Source: an uncultured Hydrogenophaga sp. (GTDB taxonomy: Bacteria > Pseudomonadota > Gammaproteobacteria > Burkholderiales > Burkholderiaceae_C). Taken from it: 64,000 bases of DNA. The notes beneath the pieces are model-generated. The model was not told the DNA's origin. It made no database searches and saw only the letters and a list, made by a program, of their open reading frames with translations. Where the stretch lies: assembly GCF_958439165.1 (NCBI RefSeq), contig NZ_OY288136.1, positions 4,591-68,590 on the forward strand, given 5' to 3'. Shown piece by piece: positions 1 through 7,107 of the stretch. Within the stretch, counting starts at the first letter, position 1. Every line of letters starts with the position of its first letter. The position numbers and the translations under genes were made by a program.

Positions 1-580
1 CGATGAGGTCGTTCATGGCCGGGCCGGTGCCACGGTAGGCAATGGTGGTCATGGACTTGTCGAGCTTCACGGCCGACTGCCACATCAGGCCGCACAGGTG
101 CGAGGCGGAACCCAGACCGGCGTGCGCCAGGTTCAGCTTGCCGCCGTTGGCGCGGATGTAGGCCTCGAAGTCGCGGTAGGTGTTGGCCGGCAGCTGCGGC
201 TTGCCCAGCAGGGTCATGGGCACGTCGTTGATCATGCCCAGGAACTCGAAGTCCTCCATGGGCTTGAACTGCTGCTTGCGGTACAGGCTGGTGGTGGCGG
301 CCATGCCGATGTGCCAGACCAGCAGGGTGTAGCCGTCCGGCGTGGCGCGCGCGACCTTGGTGCCGGCGATGGTGCCGCCGGCGCCGGCCGCGTTCTCCAC
401 CACGATGTTGGCGCCGCCCAGGGGCTTGCGCATGGCCTCGGCCAGCTGGCGTGCGACCAGGTCGGTCGGGCCGCCGGCAGCGAATGGCACCACGAAGGTG
501 ATGGGCTTGTTCGGGAAGGCCTGGGCCTGTGCGCCGACCGACACGGCAGCCGTCAGGGCCAGGGCGAGGAGTTTCTTCAT
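1..580 (-). CDS. Bug/TctC family tripartite tricarboxylate transporter substrate-binding protein (3' end outside window)
   Basis: Periplasmic solute receptor of the Bug (TctC) family, which captures carboxylates or related small molecules for uptake. The start ATG at 580 has a GGAGA ribosome site 7 bases upstream and opens a clear Sec signal peptide (MKKLLALAL...VGAQAQA). The mature part then reads FPNKPITFVVPFAAGGPTD, the typical Bug N-terminus with the ligand-loop motif PFAAGGPTD, followed by the family pattern NIVVENAAGAGGTIAG. About 193 residues are visible of the usual ~320. The stop lies to the left of the window. It is the last visible gene of the minus-strand operon that starts at 9054. 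Bug receptors are massively expanded in Burkholderiales and often lack cognate membrane subunits nearby, so the ligand cannot be named. Confidence 0.9.
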   Translation of the reverse strand, partial: MKKLLALALTAAVSVGAQAQAFPNKPITFVVPFAAGGPTDLVARQLAEAMRKPLGGANIVVENAAGAGGTIAGTKVARATPDGYTLLVWHIGMAATTSLYRKQQFKPMEDFEFLGMINDVPMTLLGKPQLPANTYRDFEAYIRANGGKLNLAHAGLGSASHLCGLMWQSAVKLDKSMTTIAYRGTGPAMNDLI

Positions 581-713
581 GTGCTGTCTCCGCAAGGTGA
601 GGGGGTGAGGAGCGCGGATGGTATTCCGCACTACCGCTCCCCCGTATCGCGGGAAACACGTAGCGTGGGGTCTTTCCGGGCTTGTCTGCTGGAAAACCCC
701 GATGCCCGGGCCG

Positions 714-1961
714 TCACTGGTAGCTGCGGGCGTCCTCGATCACCTTGCCGTCGTTGGGCAGGCTGCCCGGGGCGACCAGTTCCACCTCGGCGCGCAGTTT
801 GGTGACGTCGCGCACGGCGGCTTCCAGGCCGGCCCGCAGGCTGTCGTCGCCGGCAGCGGTTTCCACCCGCAGGCACATGTGGTCGTTGGCCATCTCCCCG
901 CTGACCACCAGCCGGGCGCGGCCCACCTGGGGGAAGCGGCGGGCCACGTCGGCCACCTGCCCCGGGTGCACGAACATTCCGCGCACCTTGGTGGTCTGGT
1001 CGGCCCGGCCCATCCAGCCCTTGATGCGCGGCGCGGTGCGGCCGGTGGGGCAATGGCCCGGCAGCACGGCGGACAGGTCGCCGGTGCCGAAGCGGATGAG
1101 GGGGTAATCGGGGTTGAGGGTGGTCACCACCAGCTCGCCCACCTCGCCCTCGGGCACCGGGTCGCCGGTGCCGGGGCGGACGATCTCCACGATCACGCCT
1201 TCATCCAGCACCAGCCCCTGGCGGGCGGCGGTCTCGTAGGCCACCAGGCCCAGGTCGGCGGTGGCGTAGGTCTGGAACACCTCCACGCCCTGTTCGCGGA
1301 ACCAGGCGGTCAGGCTGGGCGGGCAGGCTTCGCCACCGACCGAGGCGCGGGTCATGCTGCGGATGTCGGCGCCGGTCTCCACCGCCTTCTCCAGCAGGAT
1401 GCGCAGGAAGCTGGGTGTGCCGGTGTAGGCGTCCGGGCGCAGCTCTGCCATCGCCTGCAGCTGCTGTTCGGTCTGCCCGGTGCCGGCCGGGAACACGGTG
1501 CAGCCCACGGCCAGCGCGCCGGCCTCCAGGATGAAGGCGCCCGGTGTCATGTGGTAGCTGAAGGCGTTGTGCACCAGGTGCCCGCTGCGGAAGCCGGCCG
1601 CGAACAGGGCGCGCCCGGTGCGCCAGTAGTCGCGCGCCGTGCCTTCGGGTTCGTAGATGGGGCCGGGTGACGCAAAGATGCGCTGCATCTTCGGGCCGCG
1701 CACCACGGCGGCGAACCCGCCGAAGGCATCGGTGGAACGCAGCGCCTTCTGGCGCTCCAGCAGCTCGCTCTTGCGGGTGACCGGCAGACGGGCCAGGGCG
1801 GCGCGGCTGGTCACGCCGGCCGCGTCCACGCCCTGGAGGATCTCGCCGAAAGCCGCGCTGCGCGCCTGCGCATGGGCCACCTGCAGGGCCAGCGCGGCCA
1901 TCTGTTCGGCCTCGCGCTGGTCGGCGCTGCGCGTCTCCAGCCCGTCAAAGAATTCGCTCAT
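714..1961 (-). CDS. Phenylacetate-CoA ligase-like AMP-forming CoA ligase
   Basis: A 415-residue adenylate-forming enzyme resembling phenylacetate-CoA ligase (PaaK group), which activates a carboxylic acid with ATP and CoA. Visible landmarks are the central glycine-containing adenylation segment (ASVGGEACPPSL, near residue 205), the YATADLGLVAYE motif, the acidic RFGTGDLSAV motif and a C-terminal lobe with RIKGWMGRADQTTKVRGMFV. The last is typical of PaaK proteins, where the hinge is followed by GRxDDMLxVRGVNV. Its start overlaps nothing; livF ends 28 bases upstream on the same strand. Linkage to a branched-chain-type ABC importer and to a second acyl-CoA ligase suggests the importer substrate is activated to a CoA thioester. 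The exact acid is not readable from sequence. Confidence 0.85.
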   Translation of the reverse strand: MSEFFDGLETRSADQREAEQMAALALQVAHAQARSAAFGEILQGVDAAGVTSRAALARLPVTRKSELLERQKALRSTDAFGGFAAVVRGPKMQRIFASPGPIYEPEGTARDYWRTGRALFAAGFRSGHLVHNAFSYHMTPGAFILEAGALAVGCTVFPAGTGQTEQQLQAMAELRPDAYTGTPSFLRILLEKAVETGADIRSMTRASVGGEACPPSLTAWFREQGVEVFQTYATADLGLVAYETAARQGLVLDEGVIVEIVRPGTGDPVPEGEVGELVVTTLNPDYPLIRFGTGDLSAVLPGHCPTGRTAPRIKGWMGRADQTTKVRGMFVHPGQVADVARRFPQVGRARLVVSGEMANDHMCLRVETAAGDDSLRAGLEAAVRDVTKLRAEVELVAPGSLPNDGKVIEDARSYQ

Positions 1962-1989
1962 GAATGGATTCCGGTGAGAAGTGAGGGGG

Positions 1990-2799
1990 TCAGGCCAGCC
2001 AGCGCTTGCGGCGCTTGTAGCTCTTCACGTCCTTGAACGACTTGCGCTCGCCCCCGCCCATGCCGAGGTAGAACTCCTTGACGTCCTCGTTGTTGCGCAG
2101 GTCGGCAGCGGCGCCGTCCATGACGATGCGGCCGCTTTCCATGATGTAGCCGTAGTCGGCGTACTTCAGGGCCATGTTGGTGTTCTGTTCGGCCAGCAGG
2201 AAGGTCACGCCCTCCTTCTGGTTGAGATCCTTCACGATCTCGAACACCTCTTCCACGATCTGCGGGGCCAGGCCCATGGAGGGCTCGTCGAGCAGCACCA
2301 CGTTGGGGTTGGCCATGAGGGCGCGGCCGATGGCGCACATCTGCTGCTCGCCGCCGGAGGTGTAGGCGGCCTGGCTGGTGCGGCGGGTCTTGAGGCGCGG
2401 GAAGTAGGTGTAGACCTTCTCCAGGTTGCGCGCCACCTCGGCCTTGTCCTTGCGGGTGTAGCTGCCGGTCATGAGGTTTTCCTCGATGCTCAGGTGGGCA
2501 AAGCAGTGCCGGCCTTCCATGACCTGCACCACGCCCCGCTGCACCAGATCTGCCGGCGTGAGGTGCTCGATGCGCTCGCCCCGCAGCTCGACGCTGCCCT
2601 TGGTGACCTCGCCGCGCTCGGCCTTGAGCAGGTTGGAGATGGCACGCAGCGTGGTGGTCTTGCCGGCACCGTTGCCGCCCAGGATGGCCGCGATCTGGCC
2701 CTGTGCGACGGTCAGCGAGACCCCTTTGAGCACCAGGATCACATGGTTGTAGATGACCTCGATGCCGTTGACGTGGATGACGGGTTGCGGTGTGCTCAT
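1990..2799 (-). CDS. livF: ABC transporter ATP-binding protein, LivF type
   Basis: One of the two ATPase subunits of the branched-chain-type (HAAT) importer encoded here. It carries Walker A GGNGAGKTTT, signature SGGEQQM, Walker B NVVLLDEPSMGL and the switch histidine region AEQNTNMAL. I place the start at the second ATG (2799, MSTPQPV), because the AAGGA ribosome site abuts the first ATG (2805) but sits 6 bases from the second. The product of 269 residues is slightly longer than classical LivF (~237) and has a basic C-terminal tail (FKDVKSYKRRKRWLA). It is separated from the upstream receptor gene by two strong hairpins at 2817-2873, unlike the tight spacing elsewhere in the operon. Confidence 0.93.
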   Translation of the reverse strand: MSTPQPVIHVNGIEVIYNHVILVLKGVSLTVAQGQIAAILGGNGAGKTTTLRAISNLLKAERGEVTKGSVELRGERIEHLTPADLVQRGVVQVMEGRHCFAHLSIEENLMTGSYTRKDKAEVARNLEKVYTYFPRLKTRRTSQAAYTSGGEQQMCAIGRALMANPNVVLLDEPSMGLAPQIVEEVFEIVKDLNQKEGVTFLLAEQNTNMALKYADYGYIMESGRIVMDGAAADLRNNEDVKEFYLGMGGGERKSFKDVKSYKRRKRWLA

Positions 2800-2816
2800 G
2801 AACATTCCTTCGGGAC

Positions 2817-2873
2817 CATAGGTCAGGGCAGCGCGCCGCCCTGACCTATGACCCGCGCGCCGGAGCGCGCGGG
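2817..2873 (-). promoter_or_regulatory. Two strong intergenic hairpins between receptor gene and livF
   Basis: Two inverted repeats fill the gap between the receptor stop (2880) and livF. The first is a perfect 13-bp stem (CATAGGTCAGGGC at 2817-2829 against 2838-2850, 8-nt loop). The second is a 9-bp GC stem (2852-2860 against 2865-2873, loop CGGA). Neither is followed by a T-run in the direction of transcription. They are more likely to protect the upstream receptor mRNA or partly attenuate livF and the downstream ligase than to end transcription fully. The stems are seen directly; the role is inferred from how periplasmic-receptor genes are commonly over-expressed relative to their membrane subunits. 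Confidence 0.6.
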
Positions 2874-2879
2874 GGTGGA

Positions 2880-4217
2880 TCAGGACTGGCAGTCCTGGCC
2901 GGTGCGGCGGGTCAGCTTCTTCTCGGCGGCGTACTTGTCGGCAGCGGCCTTGACCATCGGCTTGATGATCTGCTCATCGGCCTGCAGCCAGTCGCTGCTG
3001 AAGACCCACTTGCTGCCGTCCCAGGTGTGGATGCGGGCCCAGTTGGCGCCCACGTGGTCCTGGCAGCTGGTCGACACCGGACGCAGCACGTTCTTGAAGC
3101 CGAGCGCGTCCAGCTTGGGCTGGGTCAGGTTGAGGTTCTCGTAACCCCAGCGGGCCTGCTCGCCGGTCATGACCTTGCCCTTGCCGAAGCGTTCCTGGGC
3201 GGCGCGCACGCCTTCCACGGCGAACATGGCGCTGATCAGGCCGCGCATGTAGAGCACTTCACCCACTTCGTCCTTCGGACCGGTGCCCTGGCCCTTGTCG
3301 TGCAGCTTGGCGATGACTTCCTTGGCGATGTCCGAACCCTTCTCGGTGCCGTGCTGCATGGTGATGGCGTTGTAGCCCTTGGCTCCGGCGCCGATGTCCT
3401 TCACATCGGGTTCGGCACCGGCCCACCACACGCCATAGATCTTCTCGCGCGGGTAACCGGTGGCCTGGGCTTCCTTCAGCAGGGTGGAGTTCATGACACC
3501 CCAGCCCCAGTTGATGACGTAGTCCGGGCGGTCGCGGCGGATCTGCAGCCAGGTGGCCTTCTGCTCCACGCCGGGGTGCGGCACCGGCAGCAGGCTCAGC
3601 TGGTAGCCGTGCATGGCAGCGCGCTCCTGCAGCGGCGGAATGGCTTCCTTGCCGAACGGGCTGTCGTGGTAGACCAGGGCGATCTTCTTGCCCTTGAGCT
3701 TGTCGAGTCCGCCTTCCTTCTTGCCGATGTGCTGGATGATCACGTCGGCCGCCTGCCAGTAGGTGCCGGCAATCGGGAAGTTCCACTTGAACACGCCGCC
3801 GTCGGCGGACTCGCTGCGGCCGTAGCCGGCGGTGATCAGCGGGATCTTGTCGATCGGTGCCTTCTCGGTCAGGGCGAAGGTGATGCCGGTCGACAGCGGC
3901 TGGAACACGGTGGCGCCGCCATTCTTGCCCTTCAGACGCTCATAGCACTCCACGCCGCGGTCGGTGGCGTAGCCGGTCTCGCACTCTTCCCAGCTGACCT
4001 TCACGCCGTTGATGCCGCCACGCGCATTGGTGAGCTTGAGGTAGTCCACATAGCCGTTGGCAAACGGCACGCCGTTGGGGGCGTAGGGGCCGGTGCGGTA
4101 GACCAGCGCCGGGAAGAACTGCTCCTTGGCCTGGGCCGTGGCAGTCGCGGGGATCAGGGTGGCCGACAAGGCGGCGCAAGCCACCGAGACGGACAGAACC
4201 AGGTTTTGCACTTTCAT
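2880..4217 (-). CDS. Branched-chain-type ABC transporter substrate-binding protein
   Basis: Periplasmic receptor (type I periplasmic-binding fold, LIVBP-like) for the Liv-type importer. The ATG at 4217 follows AAGGAGACAAGCG and opens a signal peptide (MKVQNLVLSVSVACAAL...ATATAQA). An in-frame extension to 4256 lacks a ribosome site. The mature protein starts KEQFFPALVYRTGPYAPNG, matching the 'PxxVYRTGPYAPNGxPxANG' opening seen in receptors found beside acyl- or aryl-CoA ligases. At 445 residues it is longer than amino-acid-binding LivJ/LivK (~370), which argues against simple leucine binding. It probably recognises a hydrophobic or aromatic carboxylate, judging by the two CoA ligases in the operon; that is inference. 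Confidence 0.9.
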   Translation of the reverse strand: MKVQNLVLSVSVACAALSATLIPATATAQAKEQFFPALVYRTGPYAPNGVPFANGYVDYLKLTNARGGINGVKVSWEECETGYATDRGVECYERLKGKNGGATVFQPLSTGITFALTEKAPIDKIPLITAGYGRSESADGGVFKWNFPIAGTYWQAADVIIQHIGKKEGGLDKLKGKKIALVYHDSPFGKEAIPPLQERAAMHGYQLSLLPVPHPGVEQKATWLQIRRDRPDYVINWGWGVMNSTLLKEAQATGYPREKIYGVWWAGAEPDVKDIGAGAKGYNAITMQHGTEKGSDIAKEVIAKLHDKGQGTGPKDEVGEVLYMRGLISAMFAVEGVRAAQERFGKGKVMTGEQARWGYENLNLTQPKLDALGFKNVLRPVSTSCQDHVGANWARIHTWDGSKWVFSSDWLQADEQIIKPMVKAAADKYAAEKKLTRRTGQDCQS

Positions 4218-4266
4218 CGCTTGTCTCCTTAGGAAAGGTTCTTCACTCACACACACAAAAACGGGA

Positions 4267-5343
4267 TCAATGCGGGAACGGCCAGAGTCGCAGCTTCTGC
4301 TTCGCCGTGCTCCACAGCTTGGCCAGACCGTGCGGCTCGACGATCAGGAACCACACGATCAGCGCACCGAAGATCATGAATTCGGTGTGCGAGATGGCGG
4401 CAGTGGAGATGGTCACGCCCACCAGGTTGCCCAGCGCGGGCAGGAACTGGTTGAGGAAGATGGGCAGCACCACGATGAAGGCCGCGCCGAAGAAGCTGCC
4501 CATGATGGAACCCATGCCGCCGATGATCACCATGAACAGCAGCTGGAACGACCGGTCGATGGAGAAGGCCGCCGGTTCCCAGGAGCCCAGGTGGACGAAG
4601 CCCCACAGGCCGCCGGCCACGCCGATGATGAAGCTGCTCACCGCAAACGCGCTGAGCTTGGCGTACATGGGCCGGATGCCGATGACGGCAGCCGCCACGT
4701 CCATGTCGCGGATGGCCATCCACTCGCGGCCGATGGCCGAGCGGACCAGGTTCTTGGCCAGCAGCGCGAACACCACCACGAAGCCCAGGCAGAACAGGTA
4801 CTTCTCGTGCGGGGTGTTGATGGTCCAGCCCATGACCGACAGGTTGGACACCGACACCGAACCCGAGGAGGCATTGTTGGTGAACCAGCCGATGCGCAGG
4901 AAGGCCCAGTCGCAGAAGAACTGTGCGGCCAGCGTGGCCACCGCCAGGTAGAGGCCCTTGACCCGCAGGCTGGGGATGCCGAAGAACATGCCCACCAGCG
5001 TGGCGAAGAAGCCGCCGGACAGCAGTGCCACGATCAGCGGCATGCCTTCGATCCGCACGAAGGTGTTGTAGGCCATGTAGGCGCCCACCGCCATGAAGGC
5101 GCCCGAGCCCAGCGAGATCTGGCCGCAGTAGCCCACCAGGATGTTCACCCCGATGGCGGCCAGCGACAGGATCAGGAACGGGATCAGGATGGCCCTGAAC
5201 ATGTACTCGTCCACCAGCAGCGGGATGCCGACGAAGGCGAAGGCGATCAGGGCCAGGATGACCCAGCGGTCCTGCGCGATCGGGAAGATCTGCTGGTCGG
5301 TGCGGTAGGAGGTCTTGAACTGACCGTTTTCTCTGTAGAACAT
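4267..5343 (-). CDS. livM: Branched-chain-type ABC transporter permease, LivM type
   Basis: Inner-membrane permease of the HAAT importer, 358 residues with about ten hydrophobic segments. The LivM-family signature is visible in the middle (VGYCGQISLGSGAFMAVGAYMAY), and the cytoplasmic coupling loop reads IGREWMAIRDMDVAAAVIGI, where it would contact the LivF/LivG ATPases. The start at 5343 is supported by AAGGAG 8 bases upstream. It lies 12 bases after livH and 49 bases before the receptor gene on the minus strand. The N-terminal ~25 residues are hydrophilic (FYRENGQFKTSYRTDQQIFP), as in other members next to acyl-CoA ligases. Confidence 0.92.
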   Translation of the reverse strand: MFYRENGQFKTSYRTDQQIFPIAQDRWVILALIAFAFVGIPLLVDEYMFRAILIPFLILSLAAIGVNILVGYCGQISLGSGAFMAVGAYMAYNTFVRIEGMPLIVALLSGGFFATLVGMFFGIPSLRVKGLYLAVATLAAQFFCDWAFLRIGWFTNNASSGSVSVSNLSVMGWTINTPHEKYLFCLGFVVVFALLAKNLVRSAIGREWMAIRDMDVAAAVIGIRPMYAKLSAFAVSSFIIGVAGGLWGFVHLGSWEPAAFSIDRSFQLLFMVIIGGMGSIMGSFFGAAFIVVLPIFLNQFLPALGNLVGVTISTAAISHTEFMIFGALIVWFLIVEPHGLAKLWSTAKQKLRLWPFPH

Positions 5344-5355
5344 GTTCTTCTCTCC

Positions 5356-6285
5356 TTACACGCGGTCGATGATCTTTTCGCCGAACAGACCCTGCGGCCG
5401 GAACAGCAGGAACACCAGGGCCAGCACATAGGCGAACCAGATCTCGATGCCGCCGCCCACATACGGGCCGAGATAGACCTCGGAGAGCTTCTCCCCCACG
5501 CCGATGATCAGCCCGCCGATGATGGCGCCCGGCACCGAGGTGAGGCCGCCCAGGATGATCACGGGCAGCGCACGCAGCGCCACGGTGGTCAGCGAGAACT
5601 GCACGCCCAGCTTGGAGCCCCAGATGATGCCGGCCACCAGGGCGGTGATGCCGGCCACGAACCACACGATCACCCAGATGCGGTTGAGCGGGATGCCGAT
5701 GGATTGCGCGGCCTGGTGGTCGTCGGCCACGGCGCGCAGGGCGCGACCGGTGGAGGTCTTCTGGAAGAACAGCGAGAGCACGGCCACCAGCAGGGCGGCC
5801 ACGCAGGCGGCGTACACGTCTTCCAGGTTGATCAGGATGCCGCCCTCGAACACCGTGTCGAACAGGAAGATCGGGTCCTTGGGCATGCCCACGTCGATCT
5901 GGTAGATGTCGGAGCCGAAGATGGTCTGGCCCAGGCCGTCGAGGAAGTAGGTGATGCCCAGCGTGGCCATGAGCAGCGTCACGCCCTCCTGGTTGACCAG
6001 GTGGCGCAGCACGAACCGTTCGATGCACCAGGCCAGCACCGCCATGAGGGCCGCTGCCAGCATGAAGGCAATGATGTTGCCCACCAGCTTGTTCTCCAGC
6101 CCCAGCCAGCCGGGCACCCACTCGGAGAAGCGGGCCATGGCCAGTGCGGCGAACAGCACCATGGCGCCCTGCGCAAAGTTGAACACCCCCGAGGCCTTGA
6201 AGATGAGCACGAAGCCCAGGGCCACCAGGGAATAGAGCATGCCGGCCATCAGGCCGCCGATGAGAGCTTCAAGAAAGAAAGCCAT
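5356..6285 (-). CDS. livH: Branched-chain-type ABC transporter permease, LivH type
   Basis: Second inner-membrane permease of the same importer, 309 residues, hydrophobic throughout. It starts MAFFLEALIGGLMAGMLYSLVALGFVLIFKASGVFNFAQGAMVLFAALA, shown here in outline as the canonical LivH opening in which NFAQG is diagnostic. The coupling loop near residue 195 reads GRALRAVADDHQAAQSIGI, again canonical. The ribosome site GGAGGA lies 7 bases before the start. It ends with the LivH-like LLFRPQGLFGEKIIDRV. It pairs with LivM to form the heterodimeric channel. Confidence 0.93.
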   Translation of the reverse strand: MAFFLEALIGGLMAGMLYSLVALGFVLIFKASGVFNFAQGAMVLFAALAMARFSEWVPGWLGLENKLVGNIIAFMLAAALMAVLAWCIERFVLRHLVNQEGVTLLMATLGITYFLDGLGQTIFGSDIYQIDVGMPKDPIFLFDTVFEGGILINLEDVYAACVAALLVAVLSLFFQKTSTGRALRAVADDHQAAQSIGIPLNRIWVIVWFVAGITALVAGIIWGSKLGVQFSLTTVALRALPVIILGGLTSVPGAIIGGLIIGVGEKLSEVYLGPYVGGGIEIWFAYVLALVFLLFRPQGLFGEKIIDRV

Positions 6286-6302
6286 GTCGTGGTCCTCCGG
6301 CT

Positions 6303-7100
6303 TCAGTGGGAAGTGCCGAGGTAGGCGCTGATGACCTCCTCGTTGCTGCGCACCTGTTCGGGGGTGCCGTCGCCGATCTTCTTGCCGTAGTCCAGCACCA
6401 CGACCCGGTCGGAGATGTCCATGACCACGCCCATGTCGTGCTCGATCAGCACGATGGTGGTGCCGAACTCGTCGTTCACGTCCAGGATGAAGCGGCTCAT
6501 GTCCTGCTTCTCTTCCAGGTTCATGCCGGCCATGGGCTCGTCGAGCAGCAGCACCTCGGGCTCCATGGCCAGGGCGCGGCCCAGGTCGACCCGTTTCTGC
6601 AGGCCGTAGGGCAGGGTGCCCACCGGGGTCTTGCGGAAGGCCTGGATCTCCAGGAAGTCGATGATGCGTTCGACGAAGGCCCGGTGCTCTTCCTCTTCCT
6701 TCTGCGCGCCACCGATGCCGAAGGGGTTGCGGAACGCCTGGGCCAGCAGGCCGCTCTTCACCCGCAGGTTGCGCCCGCTCATCAGGTTGTCGATCACGCT
6801 CATGCCCTTGAACAGCGCCAGGTTCTGGAAGGTTCGGGCAATGCCCATCTCTGCCACCTGGCGGCTGTTCATGTGCTTGAACGTCTGACCCCGGAAGGTG
6901 ATGGAGCCTTCCTGCGGCGTGTAGACCCCGTTGATGCAGTTGAGCATGGAGCTCTTGCCGGCACCGTTGGGTCCGATGATGGCCCGCACCTCGTGCTCGC
7001 GCACGTTGAAGCTGATGTCGGTCAGCGCCTTGACGCCGCCGAACCGCAGGCTGATGTTCTTGACGTCCAGGATGACGTCGCCGATCTTTTTCTGGCTCAT
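6303..7100 (-). CDS. livG: ABC transporter ATP-binding protein, LivG type
   Basis: First ATPase subunit of the importer, 265 residues. It has Walker A GPNGAGKSS, signature YGLQKRVDLGRALA, Walker B EVLLLDEPMAGM, and a C-terminal switch IVLIEHDMGVVMDISDRVVVL. The start is 7 bases past the ligase stop without a visible ribosome site, so it is probably translated by coupling to the upstream ligase. The insertion around residues 100-130 (RVKSGLLAQAFRNPFGIGGAQKEEEEH) is typical of LivG proteins, which carry a longer helical domain than LivF. Confidence 0.93.
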   Translation of the reverse strand: MSQKKIGDVILDVKNISLRFGGVKALTDISFNVREHEVRAIIGPNGAGKSSMLNCINGVYTPQEGSITFRGQTFKHMNSRQVAEMGIARTFQNLALFKGMSVIDNLMSGRNLRVKSGLLAQAFRNPFGIGGAQKEEEEHRAFVERIIDFLEIQAFRKTPVGTLPYGLQKRVDLGRALAMEPEVLLLDEPMAGMNLEEKQDMSRFILDVNDEFGTTIVLIEHDMGVVMDISDRVVVLDYGKKIGDGTPEQVRSNEEVISAYLGTSH

Positions 7101-7107
7101 GGGGTGT

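Noticed and set aside
3027..6324. Long open frames antisense to the Liv operon (401 and 732 codons) and many similar ones elsewhere
   Set aside because: They mirror real genes in high-GC DNA, are rich in His/Gly/Ala/Arg/Gln, have no ribosome sites and show no domain patterns.
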